DNA of 64,000 nt from Verrucomicrobiales bacterium (GCA_029210205.1 JARGOD010000002.1:40344-104343); one strand, 5' to 3'; numbered from the stretch's first letter, positions 47,158 through 56,775 are shown. The notes: generated by a model not told the origin, from the letters alone. Made by a program: numbers and translations.

Positions 47158-48768
47158 TCAACTGTAGGGCTCAAACAGGTTCCAGGGAAGGTCCGGGAAC
47201 ACCGGATTGAGTGAATCGAACTCATCCAGCTTTCCGGCTTCGGTCTTCGTCGTTGTCGTGAATCCCCAGACTTGATCAAAGTTTTCCAAATGCTGGCGGG
47301 TCCGCGTTTCTGCATACTCCCGCGACGGCTCGTTCTTCATGAGAAAGCTCCAGTCGCTCGATTGAGCGAGCATCAATTCCTTCGTCATGATCTGAATGCA
47401 GCGCTGTTGATGCTCGAGCGAATCTTCGTATAGGTCCGCACGATTCGATTCAAACATGCGAACAAAGTGGGCGAGCTTTTCTGATCGTTTCTGAATTTCC
47501 TCTTGAACCCAGTTGTTTTCTTCACTCGTCCAAATTTCGAAATACCCGCCTTCGCCCCAGGAAGAACTAACCGGGGAAGCCTCAGGCAACTCTTGACCCG
47601 TTTTAGATGAGAGGTAGCTGAACGGATTAACGAATGAGAAATCGCCGCGGGCTGCGGTCTTGCGAAAGACCCGCTCGAGAAACTCAGTGCCTTCATACCA
47701 CCAGTGACCGAACAAGTCGGCGTCGAAGGCACAAACCACGATCGGATCTTCAACACCGCTGGACTCGAGGGATGCGAGCTGGGCGCCACGGCTACTCACA
47801 AAACGAAGGGAGTGCTCTTCCAGTGCCTTGGATGCGAGTTGAGGATCGTAAATTTCGCTTCCCTCTTCTCCTTGTTCAGAGCGATAGTATTTAATTCCGG
47901 TAAGCTGGCGTTCGCCGCTTTCTCCGAGATAGTCATGAAGGTATTCCATGGGAGCTTCGAGCCCAAGATCTCGCATAAAGTCACGATACCTGACGTCGCC
48001 GGGGAATCCTTCATCGGCGCTCCATACTTCTCCGCAACTTTCCTGATGCCTCCCGAAAACGATTAGCCCGTCGGAGGTTTCGCCGGGAACGAAAGGGAAG
48101 TCATCGTTTGGGACGCGGGGGTTCGTCATGCCGTGTTCTTCCACCACAGTCCAATCGATTCCCTCCTGCTTCAGAAGCTTGCCAAGCGCGGGGGCATAGG
48201 CACATTCAGGGAGCCAAAAACCTTTGGGAAGCCTTCCGAAGCTCTGCACGTATTGACGGATTCCGGCGCGGACCTGGGACTGGACTGCTTCCGGAACCCG
48301 CATGAGAAGAGGGAGTAGGCCGTGAGTCGCTGCGCTCGCGGTGATCTCAAGATGCCCACTATCGCGAAGACTTGTGTAGGCTTTGATCAAGTCACCCTGC
48401 CACTCATCGACGTAGAGTGTCCTGAGCCGGAAAAAGCGGTCTTCGTATTGTCTTGCGAGATCGCCGCGTCCCGTCACGTCGGAACGCTCAACTTCATCCC
48501 GACAGAGACGAAGGGTTCGATCGAGGTAGGCAAGAGTGCGCCGCCGCAGAACCCGGTCCCGGAACATCGCCAGGAGGGTGGGTGATAAATTGAGGGTGAG
48601 ATGAAACGGCACCTTTTCGTTGCGGAGGCGCAACAGCATTTCAAGCAGTGGCAGATGAGTCTCGACAATTGTGCTGTGCAACCAATCCTCTTCAAGGCAT
48701 TGAGGCACTTCTGGGTGCCGAACCCACGGGATGTGAGCATTCAGCACGATGGAACAATTCCGACTCAT
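47158..48768 (-). CDS. GH57 1,4-alpha-glucan branching enzyme
   Basis: 536 residues, the length and layout of the GH57 branching enzymes. Family motifs: LNAHIPWVRHP at the N-terminus, catalytic nucleophile Glu in GFWLPECAYAP (about 190) and acid Asp in CAFDADLFGHWWYEG (about 350), and the helical C-terminal domain with LMLAQSSDWSFL. It makes alpha-1,6 branches in glycogen. Overlaps the RDD gene upstream by 4 bp (ATGA). Confidence 0.92.
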   Translation of the reverse strand: MSRNCSIVLNAHIPWVRHPEVPQCLEEDWLHSTIVETHLPLLEMLLRLRNEKVPFHLTLNLSPTLLAMFRDRVLRRRTLAYLDRTLRLCRDEVERSDVTGRGDLARQYEDRFFRLRTLYVDEWQGDLIKAYTSLRDSGHLEITASAATHGLLPLLMRVPEAVQSQVRAGIRQYVQSFGRLPKGFWLPECAYAPALGKLLKQEGIDWTVVEEHGMTNPRVPNDDFPFVPGETSDGLIVFGRHQESCGEVWSADEGFPGDVRYRDFMRDLGLEAPMEYLHDYLGESGERQLTGIKYYRSEQGEEGSEIYDPQLASKALEEHSLRFVSSRGAQLASLESSGVEDPIVVCAFDADLFGHWWYEGTEFLERVFRKTAARGDFSFVNPFSYLSSKTGQELPEASPVSSSWGEGGYFEIWTSEENNWVQEEIQKRSEKLAHFVRMFESNRADLYEDSLEHQQRCIQIMTKELMLAQSSDWSFLMKNEPSREYAETRTRQHLENFDQVWGFTTTTKTEAGKLDEFDSLNPVFPDLPWNLFEPYS

Positions 48769-49580
48769 GAAAATTTAACAGATTGTAACATTACTAAGAC
48801 AAAAAAGGCTGCAATGGCCAGCATTATCCTGCCTGCGCTCAGGGACTTGGTCATCACTTTGGTCTGGAGGTGTTGGTCCCAGAGACACTTGCCGGTTCCC
48901 TTGAGCCGGAAGAAACTGAAAATGCCTCCGATGAGAATAAAAGGGAACTGATAGAATCCTGCACCGAGCACATAGACATAGAAAGATCGTCCGATTGAGG
49001 TCTTGATCGAAAGGTTGGCTCCATCCTCTTTCGTGACGCGGATTCCAAATAGGGCTTTGCCCGGTGTCGTTCCGATCATGTGGATAAGAATTCCCTCGAG
49101 CAGTTGCCAGACGATCAGGGCGATAAGCTGCGTTCTTGCAAGTACGACTGCCTCCTCCTGCTGCATTTGCTCCATATAGCGCGCCAAGAGGTCAGCGAAA
49201 GTCTCGCCGGGGGCCGGCTGCGGGAATTCGACATCTGAGAAAAGAAAAACGATCACCGCGATCATCGTGTAGTCAAAAATCCGCGCGAAGAAGCGGATAA
49301 AAGGGCGTCTTTCATCACCGTCAAATTCGGATGCCTCGACGACTACGGCCGGACTCGGTTTCTGAGACTCTTCGGGGAGCGGTGGCGGTTCCACCGGAGT
49401 CTCTTGCTTCTCGAAGAATATATCGAGAGCTGGGATCTCACCGAGTGGGGTCCACTCGTCAAGATCACGATGCCAACCGAGCGTTTCCTTGCTCACTTTG
49501 CCCGACTCAATCCAGTCGCCGAGCTTCAGCTGCGAGATGGGGCCCTCTTTTTGGCCGTCGATGGAGATATGAAAATCCAT
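48765..49580 (-). CDS. GYF_2-RDD membrane protein
   Basis: 271 residues. The N-terminal 55 residues form a GYF_2-type domain (ISIDGQKEGPISQLKLGDWI ... WTPLGEIPAL), then a Pro-rich linker and an RDD domain with three or four membrane helices (RPFIRFFARIFDYTMIAV; IGTTPGKALFGIRV). RDD proteins are of mostly unknown function, some linked to transport or ion homeostasis. Translationally coupled to the GH57 gene. Confidence 0.82.
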   Translation of the reverse strand: MDFHISIDGQKEGPISQLKLGDWIESGKVSKETLGWHRDLDEWTPLGEIPALDIFFEKQETPVEPPPLPEESQKPSPAVVVEASEFDGDERRPFIRFFARIFDYTMIAVIVFLFSDVEFPQPAPGETFADLLARYMEQMQQEEAVVLARTQLIALIVWQLLEGILIHMIGTTPGKALFGIRVTKEDGANLSIKTSIGRSFYVYVLGAGFYQFPFILIGGIFSFFRLKGTGKCLWDQHLQTKVMTKSLSAGRIMLAIAAFFVLVMLQSVKFS

Positions 49581-49615
49581 AACTGGATAGGTTAAATCAG
49601 GGGAGGTGGGGAGGT

Positions 49616-50974
49616 TTATTCGCTGCGGAGTGCCTTCGCGGGTTGAAGCGAGGCAGCGATAGTTGCCGGAATCACTGAGGCAATGATACAGGCGAGGAAG
49701 GCACCGATCGAAATAATGGAAAGATCACGCACGGTTTGCTGGGCTGGAAGTCCTCCATCGACTTTGTAGATTTCCGCGGAAAAGATATCGACTCCGAAAT
49801 TTTTCCCGATGAACCCGGCCATGTCATTGCGGAAATAGAGTGTCAGTTGGGCGACAAGCAGTCCGAGTATGACACCGACCAGTCCGACAAGGATTCCCTG
49901 AAACAGGAAAACCCAGGCGACCTGGCCTTCGCGAGCCCCTAGCGCCTTCATTAGGCCGATTTCTGATCGCTTTTGAAAAGTCACCGTAATCATAGTGTTC
50001 ATGATGCAGAATCCACTGACGATCATGATCATGAAAAGGATCAAGTACATCGCTTGTCTTTCCGCTGCGACAGCATCGAAGATCAGTTTATTCATCTCCA
50101 TCCAGGTTAAAACGAGATACTGTTGAGGAAGAAATTCGTAAAAGCGGTCTTTGAAGGCATGTGCCTGAAAGCCGTCGTTCGTTCTCACCGCCAATCCGTG
50201 GCACTCCTCTAGATCGAAATTGTAGAGGATCTGAGCGGTTTCCAAATGTAGGAATACGATGTTCGAATCGAAGTCCCAATGACCGGAATCGAAGATGCCC
50301 GTGATCGTCAACTCCTGGGGAGCGGTCATTTCACGGATTTCATTTAGTCCCTCACGTCGACTCTCATCGGAATCAGAATTTTCCGCCTGATTCAATGAAT
50401 CCATGATCGCATCAAAATCACTCGGCGCGTAGAGCAGGATCGTGTCGCCGATTTCGATTCCGTTGGAATCGGCAAAGCCATCTCCGATCACGGCCGAATA
50501 GAAGTCACTGATATTAAACTCGCCGCGCGGTAGGGTCTTATCCGGGTCAAAAGGAAAGTCAGGGTCCTTCTTTCGTGCCGTCATCTTGTTCATTCTCTCC
50601 AGCTCCTCGCCCTCTGGAGGAAGAATGCCGCGGATCATCGGGGCGAGCCGGAAGGTTCCACGTTCATTGCTGAACTGCATCACGACCTGGCCGGCGACAA
50701 ATGGAGTCACTGAGGTCACGCCTTCCTCGACCTTGACCCGCTCATAGGCCTCCGGCCAATTTTCAACAATACCTCCCGTTTTGAGAACGAGGTGGGGTTC
50801 GAAACCTAGGATGCTATCCTTGATCCGCTCGCCATAGCCGGTGAAAACAGCGATCACGACGGCGAGGAGCCAGACGCCAAGAGCGACGCCGAGAATCGAA
50901 ATCACAGTGATGATCGAAACAAAAGTTCGTTTTGGCTTCAGATAACGGGCCGCGACAAAGGAGCTGAAAAGCAT
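49616..50974 (-). CDS. LolC/LolE-type lipoprotein-releasing ABC permease
   Basis: 452 residues: membrane helix near 20-45, a large periplasmic MacB-PCD-like domain (about 50-290), then three FtsX helices (about 310-335, 355-385, 420-445). N-terminus FVAARYLKPKRTFVSIITVI and the EIGLMKALGAREGQV loop are characteristic. It extracts lipoproteins from the inner membrane for LolA. No LolD ATPase gene is adjacent. Divergent from adk. Confidence 0.88.
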   Translation of the reverse strand: MLFSSFVAARYLKPKRTFVSIITVISILGVALGVWLLAVVIAVFTGYGERIKDSILGFEPHLVLKTGGIVENWPEAYERVKVEEGVTSVTPFVAGQVVMQFSNERGTFRLAPMIRGILPPEGEELERMNKMTARKKDPDFPFDPDKTLPRGEFNISDFYSAVIGDGFADSNGIEIGDTILLYAPSDFDAIMDSLNQAENSDSDESRREGLNEIREMTAPQELTITGIFDSGHWDFDSNIVFLHLETAQILYNFDLEECHGLAVRTNDGFQAHAFKDRFYEFLPQQYLVLTWMEMNKLIFDAVAAERQAMYLILFMIMIVSGFCIMNTMITVTFQKRSEIGLMKALGAREGQVAWVFLFQGILVGLVGVILGLLVAQLTLYFRNDMAGFIGKNFGVDIFSAEIYKVDGGLPAQQTVRDLSIISIGAFLACIIASVIPATIAASLQPAKALRSE

Positions 50975-51048
50975 GACAGGGGAAAAATTCTGGCTACGTT
51001 ACGCGTTTATCCCGAATCCGATAGTCTAATTCCCCTGTAGTAAACCTC

Positions 51049-51675
51049 ATGATTGGAGAGCGTCCCCCGAAATACAAAGCCTTTATCTTTATGGGGGCAC
51101 CTGGCTGTGGAAAAGGGACTCAGGGCGAGATTCTCGGCTCGATTCTCCGTTTTTATCATTTTTCGATGGGCGATGCTTTCCGGTCTATGGATACGAGGAC
51201 TCCGATCGGACAGGAATTCATCTCGCACTCGCGTGCCGGGGAACTCGTTCCGGACGAACTCACGGTGCGCTATTTCAAGACCCAGATCGATGCCCGCGCC
51301 GATCTCCACATGTTCAAGCCGGACATCGATATTCTCATTCTCGACGGGATCCCGCGGAGCGTCGAGCAGGCGAAGCTTCTCGAAGAGCATATCGAAGTGC
51401 TTCAGCTCTTCCATCTTTCCTGTCCGGATCGCGCAGAATTGATCACCCGGATCCGAAAGCGTGCTCTCAAGGAAGGTCGCATGGACGATGCGAGCGAGGA
51501 GGTCATCAAGCGCCGGATCCGCACCTACGAAGAGGAGACCAAGGAGCTCATTGATCATTATGCGGATCGCCGTGCGGACATCAATGCGAATCAAGCGCCG
51601 GTGAAAGTCACCCACGACATCCTCAGTGTCATCCTGAGTCACCCCGAGTGGCAGGAGTTTTCCGGCGAGTTCTAG
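51049..51675 (+). CDS. adk: Adenylate kinase-family protein, short LID
   Basis: 208 residues. P-loop GAPGCGKGT near residue 17, FSMGDAFRS, DGIPRSVEQ and the arginine-rich RxxxRxRTY end. The LID region is short (KRALKEGRMDDASEEVIKRR), lacking the zinc- or long-type insert of classical bacterial Adk, so AMP kinase activity is likely but another nucleoside monophosphate is possible. It is not in the ribosomal-protein/secY context, so it may be a second adenylate kinase. Confidence 0.85.
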   Translation: MIGERPPKYKAFIFMGAPGCGKGTQGEILGSILRFYHFSMGDAFRSMDTRTPIGQEFISHSRAGELVPDELTVRYFKTQIDARADLHMFKPDIDILILDGIPRSVEQAKLLEEHIEVLQLFHLSCPDRAELITRIRKRALKEGRMDDASEEVIKRRIRTYEEETKELIDHYADRRADINANQAPVKVTHDILSVILSHPEWQEFSGEF

Positions 51676-51712
51676 GCCTTGCCACTTCTCTCGCAGCGTC
51701 GTATCCATCGGC

Positions 51713-54274
51713 GTGAAGGAAGACGCTGCATTCTGGGAGAGCTTGCATCCACCCGTGGCGGAGTGGTTTCGCCAAACCTTCGAGAAGCCGACCGAGGCGC
51801 AGCGACTTTGTATTCCCGATATCGCGCAACAGCGGTCGGTGCTGCTTTCATCGCCAACTGGTTCGGGGAAGACGCTCGCCGGATTCCTCGGAATCATTGA
51901 CCGCCTCGCCCGGGAGCACGCTGCCGGCACGCTCTCTACGAAGGGGATCCGTTGCGTTTACGTGTCGCCGCTTCGGGCTCTCGCCTACGACATTGAGAAA
52001 AATTTGAAGCAGCCTCTCGCAGGTCTCGGTCTTGAGGAGGTCGTCACGGTGGGGCTGAGAACCGGTGACACTTCTTCAGCGGAGCGTCAAAAGCAGCGTC
52101 GAAAGCCACCGCATATTCTCATCACGACACCGGAGAGCCTCGCCATTGTCCTGCCGCAAAAAGGGTATCGAGAGGCCTTGTCGCAATGTGAATTTGTCAT
52201 CATCGATGAGTTGCATGCGTTTGCGGAAAACAAGCGGGGCGTTCATCTTATGGTCTCGCTAGAGCGTCTCGCGCGCATGAGGGAGACTCCTCTTTGTCGC
52301 ATCGGGCTCTCCGCGACCGTTGCCCCGCTCGATCTCGTCTCGGATTTCCTCTCCGGTTCCGGACCCAAAGCGATGGTCCGTGAGGCCAGTGCAGGGCGCC
52401 GCTCCATCATCGAAGTGATGACCCCTTTGCGAAAGCACGCCTACCCGCCCGCCGGCTACACTGCGACCCGGGTCATCACCGATATCGCTCGAGTTGTCGA
52501 TGAAAACCGCTCGACCCTTATTTTCACGAACACCCGCTCCGGAGCTGAGCGCATCACGCATCGGCTCAAGTTGGCCCTGCCTAAACTCAACGCTTCTATC
52601 GAATGTCACCATTCCTCGCTCGATCGCGACATCCGCCAGGAGGTCGAGGACCGGCTCAAAATGGGCGATCTTCGCGCCGTTGTCTGCTCCACCAGCCTGG
52701 AGCTCGGGATTGATATCGGACACATTGACACCGTCATTATGGTGAGTACGCCCAAGGGCATTTCCCGCGCCCTCCAGCGGGTCGGTCGGTCTGGTCACTC
52801 GATTCACCAGGTCAGCCATGGGGTCCTCGTAGCGACGAATATTAATGACCTCATTGAGTGCATCGTCTGTGCGAAGCTCACGCACCTGCGCGAGCTCGAA
52901 CCTGTCGCGACGCTCGACTACGCGCCCGATGTTGTCATTCAGCACCTCGTTGGCATGGCGATGGATGAAGGGGTCGATCCGGATGAAGGGTACGCGACGA
53001 TCCGCTCGGCCTACCCCTTTCGCGATCTGAAGCGTGAGACTTTTGATCGCATCCTCGAATACCTCGAAGGCGGGGGGCGATCTCTCCAAAAGCAGTATCG
53101 TGAGACCTTTGGGAAAATCGAGGAGCGAGACGGGATCTACCACACCGTCTCGAAAAAGGTCGAGCGTGAATACCTCGTCAACGTCGGCACGATCCACGCC
53201 GATGGCATGGTCAACGTTCTCCTCAACCGTCGTCGCCTCGGCGCGGTCGAAGAGCGGTTTGTGAAAGGACTCAAGCCGGGTGACATTTTTGTCCTCGCCG
53301 GCAAAACCGTAAAGCTGATCGACAGCTCACCGACTGAAGTCATTGTTGAAAGTGCCGCCGGCCGCATGCCGACGGTGCCGAGTTGGAATGCCAGCAAGAT
53401 GCCGCTCGGATCCGGGATCGCCCGTGAGGTAGCGCGACTGCGAACTGAGCTCGACGCGAGGCTTAATGTCGATCAAGATGGGCACGAGGACATCGCCGAC
53501 TGGCTCGTTGAGGAATGGTCGATTTCGCAGACCAATGCGGAGGCGATCATTGAGCATTTTGAGAATCAGTCACTCATCTCGAAAATTCCGACGCAGCAGC
53601 GATTTCTCATCGAGCGATTTGTCGATGAGACCGAAGAAGAAGACGAGCGGGTTCACTTCTTTTTTCACAGTCTCATCGGCCGCAGTGCCAATGACGCCCT
53701 CTCACGAATCGTTTCGCACCGGCTTAAGGAAGCGGTCGGAGGCAATACCCTCGTGACGATTGATGACTATGGATTCCTCCTTAGTGTGAAAGAATTTCAG
53801 GCTCTCGAAGTCGATGCATGGAAGGAACTTTTCGGCCCTGACAAAGCCACTGAAGAACTCCAGTCTGTGCTCAAAGAATCGCAACTTGTGAAGTGGCAGT
53901 TTTCCGGAATTGCCCAGACCGGCCTTATGATTCCGCGAAATCTTCCGGGTGCCGACCGCAAAGTTCGACAACTACGCTGGAGCGCCGATATTCTCTTTAA
54001 AGTCCTCGCCGAACACGAACCGGACCATCCGCTTCTCGAGCAGGCCGTTCACGAAGCGACGCACACATTTCTCGACACAGATCGGGCAGTTGAGTTTCTC
54101 ACTGAAGCTCAGGAACTAAGCTGGAAGTTGGTCGAAGTTCCCGCTGTCTCACCCTTTGCCTTCGGTCTCTTTGCCAGCAAAATTAAAGAGAGCATGATGA
54201 TGGAGTCACCCGAGGAAGCGATCGAGCGCCTCTATAGAGAAATGCAGCGAAAGCTGGGGAGAGAAGTTGACTGA
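51713..54274 (+). CDS. Lhr-type ATP-dependent helicase
   Basis: 853 residues from a GTG at 51713. Superfamily 2 core: Q-motif area EAQRLCIPDIA, Walker A SPTGSGKTLAGF, DELH in IIDELHAFAENKRG, SAT in IGLSATVAPLD, and motif VI RVGRSGHSIHQ. After the two RecA domains come the winged-helix and Lhr-specific beta-barrel regions, so it matches the Lhr core (about 850 residues) without the long C-terminal extension of E. coli Lhr. Role in DNA repair or RNA metabolism. Its last 12 codons are repeated at 58203-58238. Confidence 0.9.
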   Translation: MKEDAAFWESLHPPVAEWFRQTFEKPTEAQRLCIPDIAQQRSVLLSSPTGSGKTLAGFLGIIDRLAREHAAGTLSTKGIRCVYVSPLRALAYDIEKNLKQPLAGLGLEEVVTVGLRTGDTSSAERQKQRRKPPHILITTPESLAIVLPQKGYREALSQCEFVIIDELHAFAENKRGVHLMVSLERLARMRETPLCRIGLSATVAPLDLVSDFLSGSGPKAMVREASAGRRSIIEVMTPLRKHAYPPAGYTATRVITDIARVVDENRSTLIFTNTRSGAERITHRLKLALPKLNASIECHHSSLDRDIRQEVEDRLKMGDLRAVVCSTSLELGIDIGHIDTVIMVSTPKGISRALQRVGRSGHSIHQVSHGVLVATNINDLIECIVCAKLTHLRELEPVATLDYAPDVVIQHLVGMAMDEGVDPDEGYATIRSAYPFRDLKRETFDRILEYLEGGGRSLQKQYRETFGKIEERDGIYHTVSKKVEREYLVNVGTIHADGMVNVLLNRRRLGAVEERFVKGLKPGDIFVLAGKTVKLIDSSPTEVIVESAAGRMPTVPSWNASKMPLGSGIAREVARLRTELDARLNVDQDGHEDIADWLVEEWSISQTNAEAIIEHFENQSLISKIPTQQRFLIERFVDETEEEDERVHFFFHSLIGRSANDALSRIVSHRLKEAVGGNTLVTIDDYGFLLSVKEFQALEVDAWKELFGPDKATEELQSVLKESQLVKWQFSGIAQTGLMIPRNLPGADRKVRQLRWSADILFKVLAEHEPDHPLLEQAVHEATHTFLDTDRAVEFLTEAQELSWKLVEVPAVSPFAFGLFASKIKESMMMESPEEAIERLYREMQRKLGREVD
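54235..54270 (+). repeat. Direct repeat at the 3' end of lhr, left copy
   Basis: 36 bp including AAAGCTGGGGAG and GAAGTTGA, encoding the final residues of the helicase. 31/36 identical to 58203-58238; two of the differences are silent in the lhr frame. Brackets the accessory segment to the right. Confidence 0.7.
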
Positions 54275-54340
54275 GCGCGGGGGTCTTAAGGGGATCATGC
54301 TGCCTGCGGAGATCACGCCGACTCGATAGCTAGCTGATCA

Positions 54341-54649
54341 CTAAGGGGTTATCAGCTCACTGTGAGTGACCTCACCACTCTGGCGATCAATCGAAAAGGG
54401 TGTCTCACCCTTGGGTCCCCCGAGCCCTGAGATTTGCTTTTCGTCGATGGTGAGGTTCTTGATTACCGGACCGGCTAGTTTGATCCCTCCACCATTAATC
54501 ACATAGGTCATTCCACCGTTCCCACGGAAGTGAATCAATTCGTAACCATCGGCGATCATGGTTCGCTCCGGAGTGGCCCAAAAGTATAGTGAAACAATGG
54601 CGAGGACCGAAATGATCAGGACGGCGATTTTCCAAAACTTCTTTTCCAT
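54341..54649 (-). CDS. Small membrane-anchored protein, unknown
   Basis: 102 residues: one membrane helix (about 8-27) and a soluble C-terminal part with GNGGMTYVINGGG and GLGGPKGETPFSID, possibly a small beta domain. No family recognised. Spaced 9 bp from the next gene upstream, so the minus-strand genes from 56046 to 54341 probably form an operon. Confidence 0.6.
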   Translation of the reverse strand: MEKKFWKIAVLIISVLAIVSLYFWATPERTMIADGYELIHFRGNGGMTYVINGGGIKLAGPVIKNLTIDEKQISGLGGPKGETPFSIDRQSGEVTHSELITP

Positions 54650-54658
54650 CAGCTTCGA

Positions 54659-55099
54659 TCAGAAAATGGAAGTCGGAGCCTTGCCCTCCTCTGATTGCTC
54701 GGGCCGACTGGTGGGATCGCCTTTGATTCTACCGACCAAAGCGAGCGTCCCTTTTCGAAAGAAACCGATAAGCAATAGGACGAATAGGAGCCAAAACGGA
54801 ATTCCAATCCGAAGTCCATCTTCTAGATTGAAACCAGGATCGAGGGCAGTGATCTTGAATGCTGGGAATATAGTCGGAAGGATCCCCTCGTTGCCCTCAA
54901 ACTTCATCATTCCCGAGTCAGCCATTAGTGGGAATGTGACTGGATTCCTGACATAAGAAATGGAAATGACTCCCTCGACAATGGCAATGGTGGGAACGTG
55001 ATTTGCATAGTAAACACTGTAATGACAAAAATAGAAATGGCTGAGCAACCAGAGGCAAAGCACTAGAACCGAGCTCGTCATCAAGATTGGAACTCTCAT
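54659..55099 (-). CDS. Small membrane protein, unknown
   Basis: 146 residues with two membrane helices (about 9-30 and 105-125) and an extracytoplasmic loop between them. Hydrophobic profile is consistent with a real gene, but there is no recognised family. Same operon as its neighbours, all of them small membrane proteins. Confidence 0.6.
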   Translation of the reverse strand: MRVPILMTSSVLVLCLWLLSHFYFCHYSVYYANHVPTIAIVEGVISISYVRNPVTFPLMADSGMMKFEGNEGILPTIFPAFKITALDPGFNLEDGLRIGIPFWLLFVLLLIGFFRKGTLALVGRIKGDPTSRPEQSEEGKAPTSIF

Positions 55100-55151
55100 G
55101 TGTATTGTTGACCAAACGTTCGATGCATCCAGCTTGATTCGAGGCGTTTCT

Positions 55152-55418
55152 TCATAAGAGCGATGGGGGTTCTTCCCATAAGTTCCGATAGCTCCTCCAT
55201 TGCCAGAGTGAAATGCAGACGATCCATCCTCCTCCGCAGATCGCTACTAGCAACCAGTCGTGGGCTAAGACGGAAATCAGAATCATAACGGGAAGAAAGA
55301 TTCTGGCGATCCAGGTTCCAAAGTAGATGAAGGTGAAGGCCAGCAGAACCGGGCTGAAAAGTGTCGCTCGCCAGATCAATGACCATGCAATCTGAGAAGG
55401 TTCGGTGAAGATCTTCAT
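55152..55418 (-). CDS. Small membrane protein, unknown
   Basis: 88 residues with two or three hydrophobic helices (WRATLFSPVLLAFTFIYFG; IFLPVMILISVLAHDWLLVA). I prefer this frame to the longer overlapping frame 55096-55506, whose product is Arg/His/Ser-rich and lacks any protein-like pattern. Family not recognised. Confidence 0.6.
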   Translation of the reverse strand: MKIFTEPSQIAWSLIWRATLFSPVLLAFTFIYFGTWIARIFLPVMILISVLAHDWLLVAICGGGWIVCISLWQWRSYRNLWEEPPSLL

Positions 55419-55506
55419 TTCTAGTTACAAGGTCTGAGGCCTGCCAACCATGTAAACGGGAGCAAAACCTCTGATCGAGGATATAGATTCTGAAGGGGGA
55501 AGTCAA

Positions 55507-56046
55507 TCAACTCGGATTGTGATCAGGCTTGCGATCGATGCAGTGTTCGCGGCTTCCCGGTAAGACGCCGACATCACGTAGAAAAAGCCCAACCTCATTC
55601 GCTTGCACACTGGAATCGAGGCCTATTTCCAATTCGCCGCCCTTGCGGAGTTCCAGTCGCAGGATGGGAAAATCACGTTCTTCTGCAAAATTGAAAAATT
55701 CGACGTCTTGCCATTTCAAAGAGCGCCCCGTATTTCCGCGCACTATTCTAAGTTCGTTCTCTGTGAGCCCGATCCATGAGGGACAGAGACGGATCATCCA
55801 CGGAATTACGTAGACGGCAAAAATACCGCACAGAACGGCGAGGAAGAATGCAAATTCGAATGTTGGAGGTTCCTTTTTTGGATTGAGAGTCGCGAGGAAC
55901 CATAGAAGCAGCATCAGAACCGTACAGATCGCGACACCGAGAGCTTGATGCCACCACGTTGAAGTCTTGCGCTCATTAAAATCGCGCTCGTCGACAAACA
56001 TTCGAGGCTCTCGCCACCTGAACTTAAATTTTGGAAAGAGCGGCAT
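55507..56046 (-). CDS. Membrane protein with PH-like C-terminal part, unknown
   Basis: 179 residues from the ATG at 56046 (TTG at 56064 possible). Two membrane helices (about 32-55 and 65-90) followed by about 85 soluble residues (LTENELRIVRGNTGRSLKWQ, EERDFPILRLELRKGGELEI) that read like a bacterial PH-like domain. First gene of the small membrane-protein operon. Confidence 0.6.
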   Translation of the reverse strand: MPLFPKFKFRWREPRMFVDERDFNERKTSTWWHQALGVAICTVLMLLLWFLATLNPKKEPPTFEFAFFLAVLCGIFAVYVIPWMIRLCPSWIGLTENELRIVRGNTGRSLKWQDVEFFNFAEERDFPILRLELRKGGELEIGLDSSVQANEVGLFLRDVGVLPGSREHCIDRKPDHNPS

Positions 56047-56166
56047 TTCTGCAGCGAAAGTCAAAGGTCCTGGGCTGGATGTCTATCACTGTCCTGTTTG
56101 GTCTCTCGATACACTAAGATCGATTTTTGCCTCTGCGAAATAATTTCGAAATCGTATTGCTATTCC

Positions 56167-56185
56167 GCTATAATTGAGTTATAGC
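56167..56185. promoter_or_regulatory. Palindromic operator candidate of the XRE cassette
   Basis: Perfect inverted repeat GCTATAA - TTGAG - TTATAGC, 37 bp upstream of the first gene of the two-gene cassette, in an AT-rich promoter region. Size and position suit autoregulation by the XRE protein encoded at 56554-56775. Confidence 0.6.
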
Positions 56186-56222
56186 TAAAACGCTATTAAA
56201 ATTAAAGTGAAAGGAAGATGCT

Positions 56223-56561
56223 ATGTTAGGATGGAAACCTGTTGAGCGAAAGATTGAAACGAGCCTGCTGATTGATGAAGCTGTAGAAAAGGCTAAGGAA
56301 ATCGGATTTGAGATCTCAAATGAAAATCCTGGATTCACCGTTCTCCATCGGGATGGGGCCTGGTGGGCGACAAGGACAGGTTCCGTTGAGAGTGAGGGCA
56401 AAGATCGCAATCAAGTTCCCCTTGAGCTTGGAATTGCTGAGGCTGACGACGGCATCTACTTCCAGCTGCGGTACGGGACCTTTGTGGCCTTCGATACCGG
56501 CGATCTTGAGCGATTCGCGAACGAGATTGTCAGCATCTTCACAGAGGCCGCTCATGGGTGA
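56223..56561 (+). CDS. First gene of a two-gene XRE cassette, unknown
   Basis: 112 residues, acidic, soluble, with WWATRTGSVESEGKD and FQLRYGTFVAFDTGDLERF. Good ribosome-binding site (AAGGAAG, 6 bp before the ATG). No family recognised. It overlaps the XRE gene by 8 bp, the usual layout of toxin-antitoxin pairs with a downstream HTH antitoxin, but no nuclease or toxin motif is visible, so that role is unproven. Confidence 0.6.
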   Translation: MLGWKPVERKIETSLLIDEAVEKAKEIGFEISNENPGFTVLHRDGAWWATRTGSVESEGKDRNQVPLELGIAEADDGIYFQLRYGTFVAFDTGDLERFANEIVSIFTEAAHG

Positions 56562-56775
56562 CTCATCTAATAGCGTGGCAATGCTGTTGAAGCAGGCCAG
56601 GTCAGAGTCGGGACTGAGCCAGGTTTCGCTGGCCGAAGCAAGTGGCGTTCCTCAGCCAAACATCAGCGACTATGAGAGTGGTAGACGTTCACCCACCGTA
56701 CGGACCATGATGGCAATCATCGATGCCTGTGGTATGCGGTTGAGGCTTGAACCGTTAGAGGGGAAGCCAAAATAG
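56554..56775 (+). CDS. XRE-family HTH protein
   Basis: 73 residues, essentially a single Cro/C1-type helix-turn-helix: LLKQARSESGLSQVSLAEAS, then GVPQPNISDYESGRRSPTV, with the recognition helix in QPNISDYE. It overlaps the preceding gene by 8 bp. It likely represses its own promoter through the palindrome at 56167-56185. Confidence 0.85.
   Translation: MGDSSNSVAMLLKQARSESGLSQVSLAEASGVPQPNISDYESGRRSPTVRTMMAIIDACGMRLRLEPLEGKPK

Noticed and set aside
52259..53197. Long antisense open frame inside the lhr-type helicase gene
   Set aside because: Complement of the helicase frame; composition is that of a shadow frame and no motif is present.
55096..55506. 136-residue open frame overlapping the 88-residue gene at 55152-55418
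   Set aside because: Its product is low-complexity and Arg/His-rich without protein-like pattern, whereas the alternative frame encodes clear membrane helices.
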